Origin: Owenweeksia sp965214115
GTDB lineage: Bacteria > Bacteroidota > Bacteroidia > Flavobacteriales > Schleiferiaceae
NCBI GenBank assembly: GCA_965214115.1
Contig: CBDCAU010000007.1
Coordinates: 434,001-498,000, forward strand
DNA: 64,000 nt
Direction of reading: 5' to 3'
Within the stretch, counting starts at the first letter, position 1; every line of letters starts with the position of its first letter. A program made the position numbers and the translations under genes. Shown one piece after another: positions 40,369 to 49,046 of the stretch. A model generated the notes under the pieces. The model saw nothing but the letters and a program-made list of their open reading frames with translations, searched no databases and was not told where the DNA came from.

Positions 40369-41694
40369 TCAAACCTCCTCCACCCACTTCCCCCGATCCG
40401 CCGCTGGATACGCCCACGGCGCGCCGTTGTTCTCCACGTTCGTCATCATCGCGTTGATTTGCTGGCTGGCGTTGGATTCTTCCATCACGAGGTAGCGGCG
40501 CATTTCCATTATGATGCCCACGGGGTCGATGTTTACGGGGCAGGCGTCCGTGCAGGCGTTGCAGGTGGTGCAGGCCCAGATTTCCTCGGGGGTGGTGTAA
40601 TCGAACAACAAACTTTTGCCATCGTCTTGGAATTCGCCGCCGTTCGCGTCGATGTTTTTTCCCACTTCGGCGAGGCGGTCGCGGGTGTCCATCATTATTT
40701 TGCGGGGCGAGAGTTTTTTGCCGGTGATGTTGGCCGGACAAACCGCTGTGCAGCGTCCGCATTCCGTGCAACTGTAAGCGTTCATCAATTGCACCCAGTT
40801 CAAATCTTGGACGTCTTTCGCACCGAATCTTTCCGGCGTGGCTTCCCCGTTTTCGCTTTCATTTTCTGGCGGCGCGGCATACGGGTCGGCGTTCGGGTCC
40901 ATCATCAGTTCCACCTCTTTTTTCACCGTTTCGTTGTTGGTGAATTCGCCCAGCGGCTTCAGTTTGGAATACCACACATTCGGGAAAGCCAAGATGATGT
41001 GGAAGTGCTTGGAAATGGGCAAGTAATTCAAAAACAGCAAGATACCCACGATGTGCGCCCACCAAGCCACCCGCTCAATGATGATTAGATTTTCTTGGGA
41101 AACGTTGGCGAACATCGGCGCGAGCATTCCGCTGATGAGCCACGGGCCGGCTTGGGCATCGTCAAAATTGGCCTCGGCCGCGCCCAAAACGAGCAAGGCC
41201 GCCATCAACACGATTTCGATGACGAGGATGTTGTTCGCGTCGTTTTTCGGCCAGCCTTTCAAATCTTGAAAGCGCGGGATTTTCAGGACGTTCCTCCGTA
41301 TCAAAAAAACCACGCAGGAAATCAAAACCAACACCGCCAAAACCTCAAAAAAGCTAATGGCCGAATCATACAGAAAACCGAGCGGCTGCGCGAAAAGACG
41401 GTGCGTGCCAAAAACCCCGTCGATGATGATTTCGGCCACTTCGATATTGATCAAAATAAAACCGACGTAAATCAAAATGTGGAAAAAACCGGCCACCCAG
41501 CGGCGGCGCACCATTTTGGTCTGGCCGAGGGCCACTTTGGCCATCACGCCCCAGCGTTCGCCTTTTCGGTCGCTGCGGTCGATTTTCTTACCGAGAAAAA
41601 TGTTGCGGCGAATTTTGCGGACGCTTTTTGCAAAAAAGAAAATGGCCACCGCCAAAACGATGATGAATAGGATGTTTTGGATGCCAAAGTGCAT
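40369..41694 (-). CDS. Membrane-bound 4Fe-4S oxidoreductase (HdrE/HdrD-like)
   Basis: 441 residues. About six membrane helices in residues 1-260 (for example 5-20, 68-90, 110-135, 160-178, 222-240), like the cytochrome-b-type subunit of heterodisulfide reductases; then two 4Fe-4S motifs, CTECGRCTAVCPANITG and CTTCNACTDACPVNIDPVG. It should pass electrons between the quinone pool and an Fe-S partner. The CCG-domain protein at 33575-34372 is the expected partner. It is 12 bp after the MlaD gene, so it is probably co-transcribed with mlaD. Confidence 0.85.
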   Translation of the reverse strand: MHFGIQNILFIIVLAVAIFFFAKSVRKIRRNIFLGKKIDRSDRKGERWGVMAKVALGQTKMVRRRWVAGFFHILIYVGFILINIEVAEIIIDGVFGTHRLFAQPLGFLYDSAISFFEVLAVLVLISCVVFLIRRNVLKIPRFQDLKGWPKNDANNILVIEIVLMAALLVLGAAEANFDDAQAGPWLISGMLAPMFANVSQENLIIIERVAWWAHIVGILLFLNYLPISKHFHIILAFPNVWYSKLKPLGEFTNNETVKKEVELMMDPNADPYAAPPENESENGEATPERFGAKDVQDLNWVQLMNAYSCTECGRCTAVCPANITGKKLSPRKIMMDTRDRLAEVGKNIDANGGEFQDDGKSLLFDYTTPEEIWACTTCNACTDACPVNIDPVGIIMEMRRYLVMEESNASQQINAMMTNVENNGAPWAYPAADRGKWVEEV

Positions 41695-41706
41695 AGCGTC
41701 AGATAT

Positions 41707-42729
41707 TTAGGGTTTGTCTTGTTCCTTTTGTTTTTCGCGTTCCATTTCGCGGATTTCTTTTTCAGAATATTCCCGGTCGCGGCCAAAAAGCGAAAGATCT
41801 AAATAACGCTTTGGATTGTATTTCACGTCCAAAAGTAAGCGGTCTAAATCGTCGCTGGCTTTCGTCAATTTATTATAAAGTTCGGGGTCGTTGATGAGTT
41901 TTCCGGCCGTGCCCTCGCCGTCATTGATTTTGGCCATCACGTCCTCGGTGGCAGCCAATGCGCGGTTGAGGCTTTCGAAAGTTTCCACAAACCGCACCCG
42001 CGAAAGTGAATCCGTAATCGTGTTTATATTTTTCAAAACGCCCTGCAGGTCGCCGCGGCTTTCTTCCAAAGTGTTGCTGATTGCGCTCACGTTGTGGATG
42101 GTGTTTTTCAGGTCGCCCTCGGTGGCCTGCACGGTTTGGTCCACGCTAATCACCGTCTGCTCCAGCCGCTGGAAACTGCGCCGCACGCTGTTAAAAGTTT
42201 CCACGAAATTGTCGCTGGTTTGTTCGTTCAAAAAGCCGGAAACCAAAATCAAAACGGTGTCGATGGAACCCAATAACGTCTCGGCCTTTTTGCGGAGCGG
42301 CGCCACTTGCTGGCTCACTTGCTCGGCGATGCCCATTTCGAGGCTGGAAATCAGCGTGTCGCCATTTTCCGCCATAGCGGGGCTGTCTCCCAGCAGCAGT
42401 TCGATGGTGCGGTCGCCCAGCAAATCCGAACTGTTGATGCTGGCCACCGTGTTTGCGGCAAACGCAAAATCCTTTTCCATCTTGAACTTGACAATCAGGC
42501 GGCCCGAATTATCGGGATGGAAATAAATCCGCTCCACCTGCCCCACGGAGTAGCCGTTGATCACCACTTGGTTGGCGGCGTTGAGCCCGTCCACGCGGTC
42601 GTACACGGCGTAGAAACTCACTTCTTTGTTAAAAACGTTGCCACCTTTCAGATAATTAAAACCCCAATACAACAAGAGCAACGCAACGATGGCGATGAGG
42701 CCGACTTTGAATTCTTTGGAAATTTTCAA
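41707..42729 (-). CDS. MlaD/MCE-domain lipid transport protein
   Basis: 340 residues. N-terminal membrane anchor (residues 9-27, VGLIAIVALLLLYWGFNY), MCE domain at about 36-115 (VSFYAVYDRVDGLNAANQVV, INGYSVGQVERIYF, LLGDRTIELLLG), then a long helical/coiled-coil region (about 130-300). MCE proteins move phospholipids between the two membranes with an ABC transporter; its permease and ATPase are not in the window. Next to amidase and LptD, it belongs to an envelope block. Confidence 0.9.
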   Translation of the reverse strand: MKISKEFKVGLIAIVALLLLYWGFNYLKGGNVFNKEVSFYAVYDRVDGLNAANQVVINGYSVGQVERIYFHPDNSGRLIVKFKMEKDFAFAANTVASINSSDLLGDRTIELLLGDSPAMAENGDTLISSLEMGIAEQVSQQVAPLRKKAETLLGSIDTVLILVSGFLNEQTSDNFVETFNSVRRSFQRLEQTVISVDQTVQATEGDLKNTIHNVSAISNTLEESRGDLQGVLKNINTITDSLSRVRFVETFESLNRALAATEDVMAKINDGEGTAGKLINDPELYNKLTKASDDLDRLLLDVKYNPKRYLDLSLFGRDREYSEKEIREMEREKQKEQDKP

Positions 42730-42799
42730 GAGAAACGAGTTTTTTTAATCGAGAGGCAAATGTAGTTAGCAGTTCTCAGTTGTTGGTTGTCGGTTTTCG

Positions 42800-42975
42800 G
42801 TTGAAAATTCTAAATCTGAAATTCTAAGAACCAAACAAATCCTAAAAGATAAACTGATAAAATTCTAAATGGCTGGGTGGAAAATCCCAGTGGGTAGTTT
42901 TGAAATTTTAGATTTAAAAATTTCGAATTTGTTTCGGATTTCGGATTTAGTCCCGCACGTGCGGGATTAGAATTT
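42800..42975. repeat. Dispersed palindrome element
   Basis: Arms with AAATCTGAAATTCTAAG on the left and GAATTTGTTTCGGATT on the right, with TCCCGCACGTGCGGGA at 42951-42966. Centre with GGAAAATCCC. It separates the amidase gene from mlaD. Confidence 0.75.
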
Positions 42976-42979
42976 ATTG

Positions 42980-44170
42980 CTACTGCAATTGCTCCCGCGC
43001 CTCGCTCAAAGTAATCCTTTTCCCGTTTTGCAGGGCAATCACAAAGGCATCTTCAAAGCCGCGCTCGCGCATTTTCAGTTTCAGGATTTCGGCGGATTCG
43101 AGGTCGGTGCTTTTGCCCACCACATATTTGAACAGGCCGCTTTCTTTGTACAACCACACGCCTTCCACGCCGTTAAAATTACCGGGGGTCAATTCTTTGT
43201 TTCGTCCACTGGTAACAATTTGAACGGTGTAAAATGCCTCATTTTCAGCGGTTTCCGCATTGGGGATATCATTGCCGAGGGTCGTGTTGGCCGTGGCCGT
43301 GGTGATGTTTTCGGTTTTTAAAAATTCCTCCTTTTTATTGTCGGAAACGGGGACGTTGGCCTTGTCCAGTTCCGGCGCGGGCGTTGTGAGTTCAAAAGAT
43401 TCCATCTCGCTTTTGTATTCCTTGAAGGCGCGGTAAATGGCGCTGGCCATATAGTCTTGGCCCTTTTCGGAATTCAGGAAATCTTCTTCGGTGGGATTGG
43501 TGAGGAAACCCAATTCCACAAGTACGGCTGGCATCACCGCCATCTTGGTTACCATCAGCGGCTGCTGTTTTACGCCCCGGTCGCGGCGCTGCACGCGGGT
43601 GCGGAACTGGTCTTGCACCTTTTGCGCAAAGCTCACGCTCTGGTTCATAAACGCACCTTGGTACAGAGTGAGCGCGATGTAGCTTTCGGGACGTTTCGGG
43701 TCAAAACCACCGTAGTTTTCCTCGTAATTATCTTCCAGATAAATCACCGCGTTCTCGTTCATCGCCACGCGCAGGTTGTCGTCGCCGTGGTTTTTTCCCA
43801 TCACCAAGCAGGTGGCGCCGTGCACGTCGGATTTGGTGAACGCATCGCAATGGATTGAAATAAATAAATCCGCGTCCGCGCGGTTGGCGATGGCGGCGCG
43901 CTCTTGCAGTTCCACGAAAACGTCGGTTTTTCTTGTATAAATGACTTCCACGTCGGGCAGGTTTTCTTGGATAAATTTTCCGGTTTTCAGAGCCACGGAA
44001 AGCGCGATGTCCTTTTCGCGGGTTTTGTAGCGGCGGGTGCCCAGGTTGCCGGGGTCTTTGCCGCCGTGGCCCGCGTCGATTACCACTTTTTTTACGCCGC
44101 CCGCCTGCGCCGAAACGCGGGGCGCGCACATCATCATCAAGAGTATGAATAAGAAAGCTGAGAATTTCAA
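42980..44170 (-). CDS. N-acetylmuramoyl-L-alanine amidase with SPOR-like tail
   Basis: 396 residues from a TTG start, with signal peptide (1-22). Amidase_3 domain at about 28-245: VVIDAGHGGKDPGNLG (Zn-binding His), a Glu within the following strand region, SIHCDAF (second His) and VLVELGFLTNPTEEDFL (catalytic Glu). Residues about 310-390 (FYTVQIVTSGRNKEL, KYVVGKSTDLESAE) look like a SPOR-type peptidoglycan-binding domain. It cuts peptide side chains from peptidoglycan during division. It diverges from lptD with overlapping promoter elements. Confidence 0.9.
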   Translation of the reverse strand: MKFSAFLFILLMMMCAPRVSAQAGGVKKVVIDAGHGGKDPGNLGTRRYKTREKDIALSVALKTGKFIQENLPDVEVIYTRKTDVFVELQERAAIANRADADLFISIHCDAFTKSDVHGATCLVMGKNHGDDNLRVAMNENAVIYLEDNYEENYGGFDPKRPESYIALTLYQGAFMNQSVSFAQKVQDQFRTRVQRRDRGVKQQPLMVTKMAVMPAVLVELGFLTNPTEEDFLNSEKGQDYMASAIYRAFKEYKSEMESFELTTPAPELDKANVPVSDNKKEEFLKTENITTATANTTLGNDIPNAETAENEAFYTVQIVTSGRNKELTPGNFNGVEGVWLYKESGLFKYVVGKSTDLESAEILKLKMRERGFEDAFVIALQNGKRITLSEAREQLQ

Positions 44171-44186
44171 TGGTACGCTATTTGTC

Positions 44187-44194
44187 TAACTTTG
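44187..44194 (+). promoter_or_regulatory. -7 element of lptD
   Basis: TAACTTTG, full match to TAnnTTTG. It lies downstream of the ATG at 44170 and so favours the GTG at 44245 as the lptD start. Confidence 0.5.
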
Positions 44195-44227
44195 GCCATT
44201 CCATTTTTGTACCAAAAAGGCACAACG

Positions 44228-44235
44228 CAAAAGTA
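44228..44235 (-). promoter_or_regulatory. -7 element of the amidase gene
   Basis: Minus-strand TACTTTTG, full match to TAnnTTTG, 57 bases before the amidase TTG start. Together with 44187-44194 it forms face-to-face promoters. Confidence 0.5.
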
Positions 44236-44244
44236 AACGCCTCC

Positions 44245-47007
44245 GTGCGCAAAATCTCTCTCCATTTCCTTATTTTATCAACGTTCTATGTTGGTTTTTC
44301 GATGGTTGCGTATGCCCAAGTGGATACCTCGCGCCAGTTTTCCCGCCCCGATTCTTCGCGGATTTCAAACCCCAGAATAGATTCTGCGAAAGCGGCGCTG
44401 CCGCGCGATTCGGGCAAATTCAAGTTGAGCACGGATTCCGTTTATGCCACGCCTTTTTTGACCCCTACTGAAAAAAGCCTGTTGCCCAGCTTGGTGGAAT
44501 ACACGGCCAAGGACAGCATCGTGGGGAATCTGCTGGGCGGCGACGCTTATTTATACAATGAGGCCTATGTGAAATACGAGCAACTGGAACTGCAGGCGGG
44601 CTATATTTATGTGAATTTTGAAACTAAGGAAGTGCTGGCGTCCGGCATCCGCGACACGGCGGGGAACGTGGTGCAGAAACCCGTTTTTACCGAAAGCGGC
44701 AAGGCCTACCGCGCAGACACGATGCGCTACAATTTTGACACGAAAAAAGCCAAGATCAAACGGGTGATCACCAAAGAAGGCGAGGGCTACCTGCACGGCG
44801 AGGACGTAAAAAAAGTGGACGACAAAACTTTTTATATAAAAAACGCCAGCTACACCACCTGCAGCCACGAAGACCCCCATTTTAAAATAAACACGCCCAA
44901 GGCCAAAGTCATCAGCGGCGACAAAATCATCACGCAGTTTGCTTATATAGAAATCTTGGACATCCCCACGCCGCTGATGGTGCCGTTCGGGTTTTTCCCC
45001 ACCACCTCGGAGCGTAAGTCGGGACTGATCTTGCCCGCCTACGGCAATTCCGATTTTCGTGGCTACTTCCTCACCAACGGGGGCTATTACTGGGCCATCA
45101 ATGATTATTTGGATCTGACCGTGACCGGCGACATTTATACCCAGGGCGGCTACGGACTGCGCGCCAGCACCACCTACCGAAAGCGCTATCGCTATGGCGG
45201 CTCGTTTGGGGCTAGTTTCAACAAGATAAAATTTGGACGGGAAGAATTCGCGGATTTCGGTTCCGCTTTTTTTAGTGATGAAGACAACTTTTCGGTCAAT
45301 TGGAACCACAACCAAGATGCCAAGGCGCGGCCGGATTTCCGTTTCAACGCTAACGTGAACGTCTCTTCGCGGAACAACAACCGCCTGAACGGGGACAACG
45401 TAAACGAAATCCTGAACAACCAACTGGCCAGCAGCATCAGCGTGCAGAAAACGTGGCCGAGCAAACCTTACAACCTGAGCGTTTCGCTGAATCACAACCA
45501 AAACAACCAAGCTAACACGCTGACGCTGAAACTGCCGGAGGCCAATTTTTCGTGGAACCGCTTTTTTCCCTTTCGCCGCCAGGTGAGCGCGGGGCGCAAA
45601 AGATGGTATGAAGAAATTGGCGTGAGCTACAACGCCACCGGCCGAAACCAGATCACCACGGCGCTGGACGAGCCTTTTTTCACGGAAGAAAATTTTGTGC
45701 AAAACGCGCGGAACGGCATCCAGCACACCCTTCCCATTGGGGCCAACTATCGGGTGCTCCAACATTTTGTACTCAATCCCAGTATCAATTATACCGAGCG
45801 GTGGTATTTCCAGCGGTCTGAATATGCCTTCAATCCGGAGACGAACAACGCGGAAGTGGTGGACACCACCAATGGATTTTATGGCGTACGCGATTTCCGC
45901 ACTGGCGCCAACCTTACCACCAATTTGTACGGTACTTTTCGTTATAACGGCTTTGTCCGCGCCATCCGCCACAAGATGACGCCCACCGTGGGCCTTTCTT
46001 ACATCCCCGATTTCTCCACCGATTTTTGGGGCTATTACCAAGAAGTGCAAGTGGATGAAGACGGCACCACCGAACGGCTGAACCGCTACACCAATGGGAT
46101 TTACGGATCGCCGGGTTCTGCCGAGCAGGGCAACGTCAACTTTGGGCTGCTGAACACTTTGGAGGCTAAAATCCGCGACAAGCAAGACAGTACCGGGCTT
46201 AGAAAAGTGCGGCTTTTGGAGCGTCTTTCACTGAACGCTTCCTATAATATGGCGGCGGAAAAATTCAACTGGAGCCAGATACGCCTTAATATGAGTTCGT
46301 CGGCGTTCAACAATTTGCTGAATGCGCAATACGATGCCAGCTACAGCGTGTACGGCGTAAACACGGAAACCAACCAGCAGACGGAGGAATTTGCCCACGA
46401 AGTGAACGACCGCTGGTTGCGCACCACCAGCCAGAGCTTTGCGCTGGGGCTGAACCTGAACGCCACCCGCTTCAACAAGGGAAAGAAAAAGAAGGTGGTG
46501 GCCCCGCCGCAGGGCCTCACGGAAGACCAGGAAAAAGGGGTGATTGATGAAATCCCGCCCCAGCGGACCAGCGGCTTGGGCATCACGGGCGGCGATGTGG
46601 ACTATTACCGCGAACGCGGCTTCGTGGATTTTACCGTGCCGTGGAGCTTGAACATCAATTACAACCTGAACATCAGCTACCAGGCGCTGGAGCCCACGCT
46701 GGTCCAAACCACCGAAATTTCGGGCGATTTTGAACTGACTGAGAACTGGCGCATCGGTTTCCGCACGGGTTATGATTTGAAGGCCCGGCAGTTTACATTT
46801 ACCAGCTTCGATTTTTACCGCGATTTGCATTGCTGGGATTTGCGGGCACAGTGGGTGCCGTTTGGCTTCCGGCAGTCTTACACGCTCACTATCCGCGTAA
46901 AGGCCAGCACCCTTAAGGATCTGAAACTGGAACGCCGCCGCCAGGGCCTCAGCGAAGGGGGAGGAGCGGGCGGCGGGCCCAACCTGCCCACGCTGCCAGG
47001 ATTCTAA
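44245..47007 (+). CDS. lptD: LPS-assembly outer-membrane protein LptD
   Basis: 920 residues from the GTG at 44245 (945 from the ATG at 44170). The GTG start gives a clean signal peptide (RKISLHFLILSTFYVGFSMV, then AYAQ) and lies after a good promoter element. OstA/LptA-like strand region at about 90-230 (AYVKYEQLELQAGYIYVNFE, TMRYNFDTKKAKIKRV), then a large beta-barrel with alternating strands to the end. It inserts LPS in the outer leaflet. In related genomes ridA usually follows; here TrpG and a TA pair lie between. Its last 59 bp overlap the convergent trpG gene. Confidence 0.9.
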   Translation: MRKISLHFLILSTFYVGFSMVAYAQVDTSRQFSRPDSSRISNPRIDSAKAALPRDSGKFKLSTDSVYATPFLTPTEKSLLPSLVEYTAKDSIVGNLLGGDAYLYNEAYVKYEQLELQAGYIYVNFETKEVLASGIRDTAGNVVQKPVFTESGKAYRADTMRYNFDTKKAKIKRVITKEGEGYLHGEDVKKVDDKTFYIKNASYTTCSHEDPHFKINTPKAKVISGDKIITQFAYIEILDIPTPLMVPFGFFPTTSERKSGLILPAYGNSDFRGYFLTNGGYYWAINDYLDLTVTGDIYTQGGYGLRASTTYRKRYRYGGSFGASFNKIKFGREEFADFGSAFFSDEDNFSVNWNHNQDAKARPDFRFNANVNVSSRNNNRLNGDNVNEILNNQLASSISVQKTWPSKPYNLSVSLNHNQNNQANTLTLKLPEANFSWNRFFPFRRQVSAGRKRWYEEIGVSYNATGRNQITTALDEPFFTEENFVQNARNGIQHTLPIGANYRVLQHFVLNPSINYTERWYFQRSEYAFNPETNNAEVVDTTNGFYGVRDFRTGANLTTNLYGTFRYNGFVRAIRHKMTPTVGLSYIPDFSTDFWGYYQEVQVDEDGTTERLNRYTNGIYGSPGSAEQGNVNFGLLNTLEAKIRDKQDSTGLRKVRLLERLSLNASYNMAAEKFNWSQIRLNMSSSAFNNLLNAQYDASYSVYGVNTETNQQTEEFAHEVNDRWLRTTSQSFALGLNLNATRFNKGKKKKVVAPPQGLTEDQEKGVIDEIPPQRTSGLGITGGDVDYYRERGFVDFTVPWSLNINYNLNISYQALEPTLVQTTEISGDFELTENWRIGFRTGYDLKARQFTFTSFDFYRDLHCWDLRAQWVPFGFRQSYTLTIRVKASTLKDLKLERRRQGLSEGGGAGGGPNLPTLPGF

Positions 47008-47560
47008 GTCCGTGCTCGGTCATTATCGATTCGGGGTGAAACTGCACCCCGGCCAGCGGCAAGGTTTTGTGTTCCATCGCCATCACAATCCCGCTTTCGC
47101 TTAGCGCGGAAATTTCAAAATCTTGCGGGAAATTTTCTTGGGAAACCGCCCAAGAATGGTACAATCCCACCTGAAGTTGGTCGGGGATATTTTCGAGTAG
47201 TTTCGATTTACGTCCCGATGGCAATCGGGATACGATTTGCAGAGGGCGCTGAATGCCGTGGGCGGGGAATTTTTGATTGAAAAGTTGGCCGCCGAAAAAT
47301 TCGGCCATCGCCTGGAAACCCAAGCAAACGCCAAAAATGGGATGGGTTTTGTGGAATTTTTCGATGAGTTCCATTGTAATGCCCGCGTCTTTGGGCAAGC
47401 CCGGCCCCGGCGAAATGATGAAGTGCGAAAACCGCTCGCATTCTTTCAGTGAAATTTCATCCTTGCGGAAAACTTCCACTTCCGCGCCATCCAATTGTGC
47501 CGCCAATTGAAAGAGGTTGTAGGTGAACGAATCGTAATTATCGAGAATGAGGATTTTCAA
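46949..47560 (-). CDS. Anthranilate/aminodeoxychorismate synthase glutaminase subunit
   Basis: 203 residues. Class I amidotransferase: ILDNYDSFTYNLFQLAAQLD at the start, ISPGPGLPKDAG, nucleophile GVCLGFQAMAEFFGG (Cys), and AGVQFHPESIMTEHG with the catalytic His and Glu. TrpG and PabA cannot be told apart here. It gives ammonia to the chorismate-using subunit, which is not in the window. The last 13 residues (WAGWARRPLLPLR) are encoded opposite the end of lptD and look like an extension gained by loss of the original stop. Confidence 0.9.
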   Translation of the reverse strand: MKILILDNYDSFTYNLFQLAAQLDGAEVEVFRKDEISLKECERFSHFIISPGPGLPKDAGITMELIEKFHKTHPIFGVCLGFQAMAEFFGGQLFNQKFPAHGIQRPLQIVSRLPSGRKSKLLENIPDQLQVGLYHSWAVSQENFPQDFEISALSESGIVMAMEHKTLPLAGVQFHPESIMTEHGLRILAAWAGWARRPLLPLR

Positions 47561-47568
47561 AATAAAAT

Positions 47569-48039
47569 TTAGGGGCTAAACCTTGGGTCAAACTTAAAGG
47601 GCGCGGTGGAAACCAAGGTGATTTTGTGCGCGTCGGGATGATTGGGATTGATTAGGAAATTGCATTCGGGCGGCACGATGCAACTGGGCACTTTCAGCAC
47701 CGCCGATTGGTTGGCTCTCACAAAATCATCGCCGATGAACTGCGTTTCCAGCAACGGCGGCCTGGCATCCCAGCCGTCAGGCAAATCTTCCGGTTTCACT
47801 TCTTCGATGGGTACTTCGTCAGGGATTTCAATTTCCACATAGTGGCGGTCGCGGGGCAAGTCCTCCGTTAAATCCAAATGGACTGAAACCTCCAGCGTGG
47901 CCAACGCCCGCGACTCGGAAGTGTACACTAAATAAGTGTGGCGGCTGTTCCACCGGAACCCATCCGAACTCGCTGCCCCGATGCCTTTCAAGGTGGTTTT
48001 CAGGTATTTCTGCCTCTCAATTCTGAAAACTTTCATCAA
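47569..48039 (-). CDS. RES-domain toxin
   Basis: 156 residues. RES family residues: Arg in VFRIER, then NSRHTYLVYTSESRALATLE (Tyr/Ser/Glu region) and NQSAVLKVPSCIVPPECNFL with the late serine. RES toxins degrade NAD+ and are paired with Xre/MbcA/ParS antitoxins. Its start overlaps the antitoxin stop by 4 bp. A truncated second copy of its C-terminus is at 55773-55943. Confidence 0.9.
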   Translation of the reverse strand: MMKVFRIERQKYLKTTLKGIGAASSDGFRWNSRHTYLVYTSESRALATLEVSVHLDLTEDLPRDRHYVEIEIPDEVPIEEVKPEDLPDGWDARPPLLETQFIGDDFVRANQSAVLKVPSCIVPPECNFLINPNHPDAHKITLVSTAPFKFDPRFSP

Positions 48040-48548
48040 GCCATATTTCCGTGTTCCAGCCGGTTCAGGCTGTAATGCACTTCCTGAATCCCAGTCAGTG
48101 AATCAAACAGGCTTTCCGGCGCGGCACCGCCCAACGACACATTTGGTTTTTTCAGCCAGCGGTGGAATTTTGCGGGTTCATCGTTAAAAACTTCCACGCC
48201 AAAACTGAGCAACTCGGTAAGCACCAGCACCATCTCGCTGTCCCTTTTTCCCAACCGGTCTTTTTCCCTTTTTTTCTTGTTGAAAGTGGTCTGCGGGATG
48301 CCCAGCCGCAGCAGCATTTTTTTGACGGGCAAATCCGCCTTTTGGCTTACCGTTTCGATGGAGGCGTAAGGCAGCCCCTCTCGCACCAGTCGCACCCTGC
48401 CCATCGCCGATGCCCATTCGTATTGGCCGTCTTCCAGTTGGATGCGCCACGGCCGCATTTTCGTTTTTTCCCTCCGCGCGCGGGCAACGCTCTTTTTGGG
48501 GTCAAACTTACGGACGGGTCGGGATGAATCTTTCTCTAAAGAAGCCAT
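48036..48548 (-). CDS. Xre/MbcA/ParS-type antitoxin
   Basis: 170 residues. Basic N-terminus (KFDPKKSVARARREKTKMRP), a middle HTH-like part (LPVKKMLLRLGIPQTTFNKK) and the C-terminal toxin-binding DUF2384 domain (LLSFGVEVFNDEPAKFHRWL, ESLFDSLTGIQEVHYSLNRL). It neutralises the RES toxin by covering its active site and should repress the operon. The minus-strand TACCTTCG at 48565-48572 is a weak promoter match. Confidence 0.9.
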   Translation of the reverse strand: MASLEKDSSRPVRKFDPKKSVARARREKTKMRPWRIQLEDGQYEWASAMGRVRLVREGLPYASIETVSQKADLPVKKMLLRLGIPQTTFNKKKREKDRLGKRDSEMVLVLTELLSFGVEVFNDEPAKFHRWLKKPNVSLGGAAPESLFDSLTGIQEVHYSLNRLEHGNMA

Positions 48549-48665
48549 TGCAACGTATTTGCTGCGAAGGTACAGTAAATATGCTTTAGTTAATCCATTG
48601 TTTTAGCGCTCATATTTTTAAAATTGTCCTCTTACAAATATCTTGGCGGAAAATTTCACAAACCA

Positions 48666-49043
48666 ATGAAAAAAATCATCTATACCGAAAAAGCGCCCGC
48701 GCCGATCGGGCCGTACAGCCAAGCCGTGCTGGTGGGCGACACACTTTATATTTCTGGGCAAATCGCTCTCGACCCAGCATCTGGTGAGCTGAAAACCAGC
48801 GACATCCAAACTGAAACCGAGTGGGTGATGAAACATTTGGGAAACGTTTTGGCCGCCGCCGGAATGGATTATTCCCACCTCGTAAAGTGCAGCATTTTCA
48901 TAAGAGATATGGGGCAGTTCGCGGAAATCAACGAGGTGTACGGGCGGTACTTCGGCCAAAATCCGCCCGCGCGGGAAACGGTGGAAATTTGTGAATTGCC
49001 GAAAGGGGTGAACGTGGAGATAAGCGGGGTGGGGGTGAAATAG
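48666..49043 (+). CDS. ridA: RidA-family enamine/imine deaminase
   Basis: 125 residues from the ATG at 48666. Family motifs: IGPYSQAVLVGDTLYISGQI and the C-terminal ETVEICELPKGVNVEISGVG; arginine of the active site in NPPARETVE. It hydrolyses reactive enamines made by PLP enzymes. Its 3' end recurs at 50672-50808, beyond the cupin gene and the lipoprotein cassette. Confidence 0.9.
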   Translation: MKKIIYTEKAPAPIGPYSQAVLVGDTLYISGQIALDPASGELKTSDIQTETEWVMKHLGNVLAAAGMDYSHLVKCSIFIRDMGQFAEINEVYGRYFGQNPPARETVEICELPKGVNVEISGVGVK

Positions 49044-49046
49044 TTT

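Noticed and set aside
44551..46185. Long open frame opposite lptD
   Set aside because: It is antisense to a clear LptD frame, has skewed composition and no recognisable domain; an artefact of codon bias in GC-rich genes.
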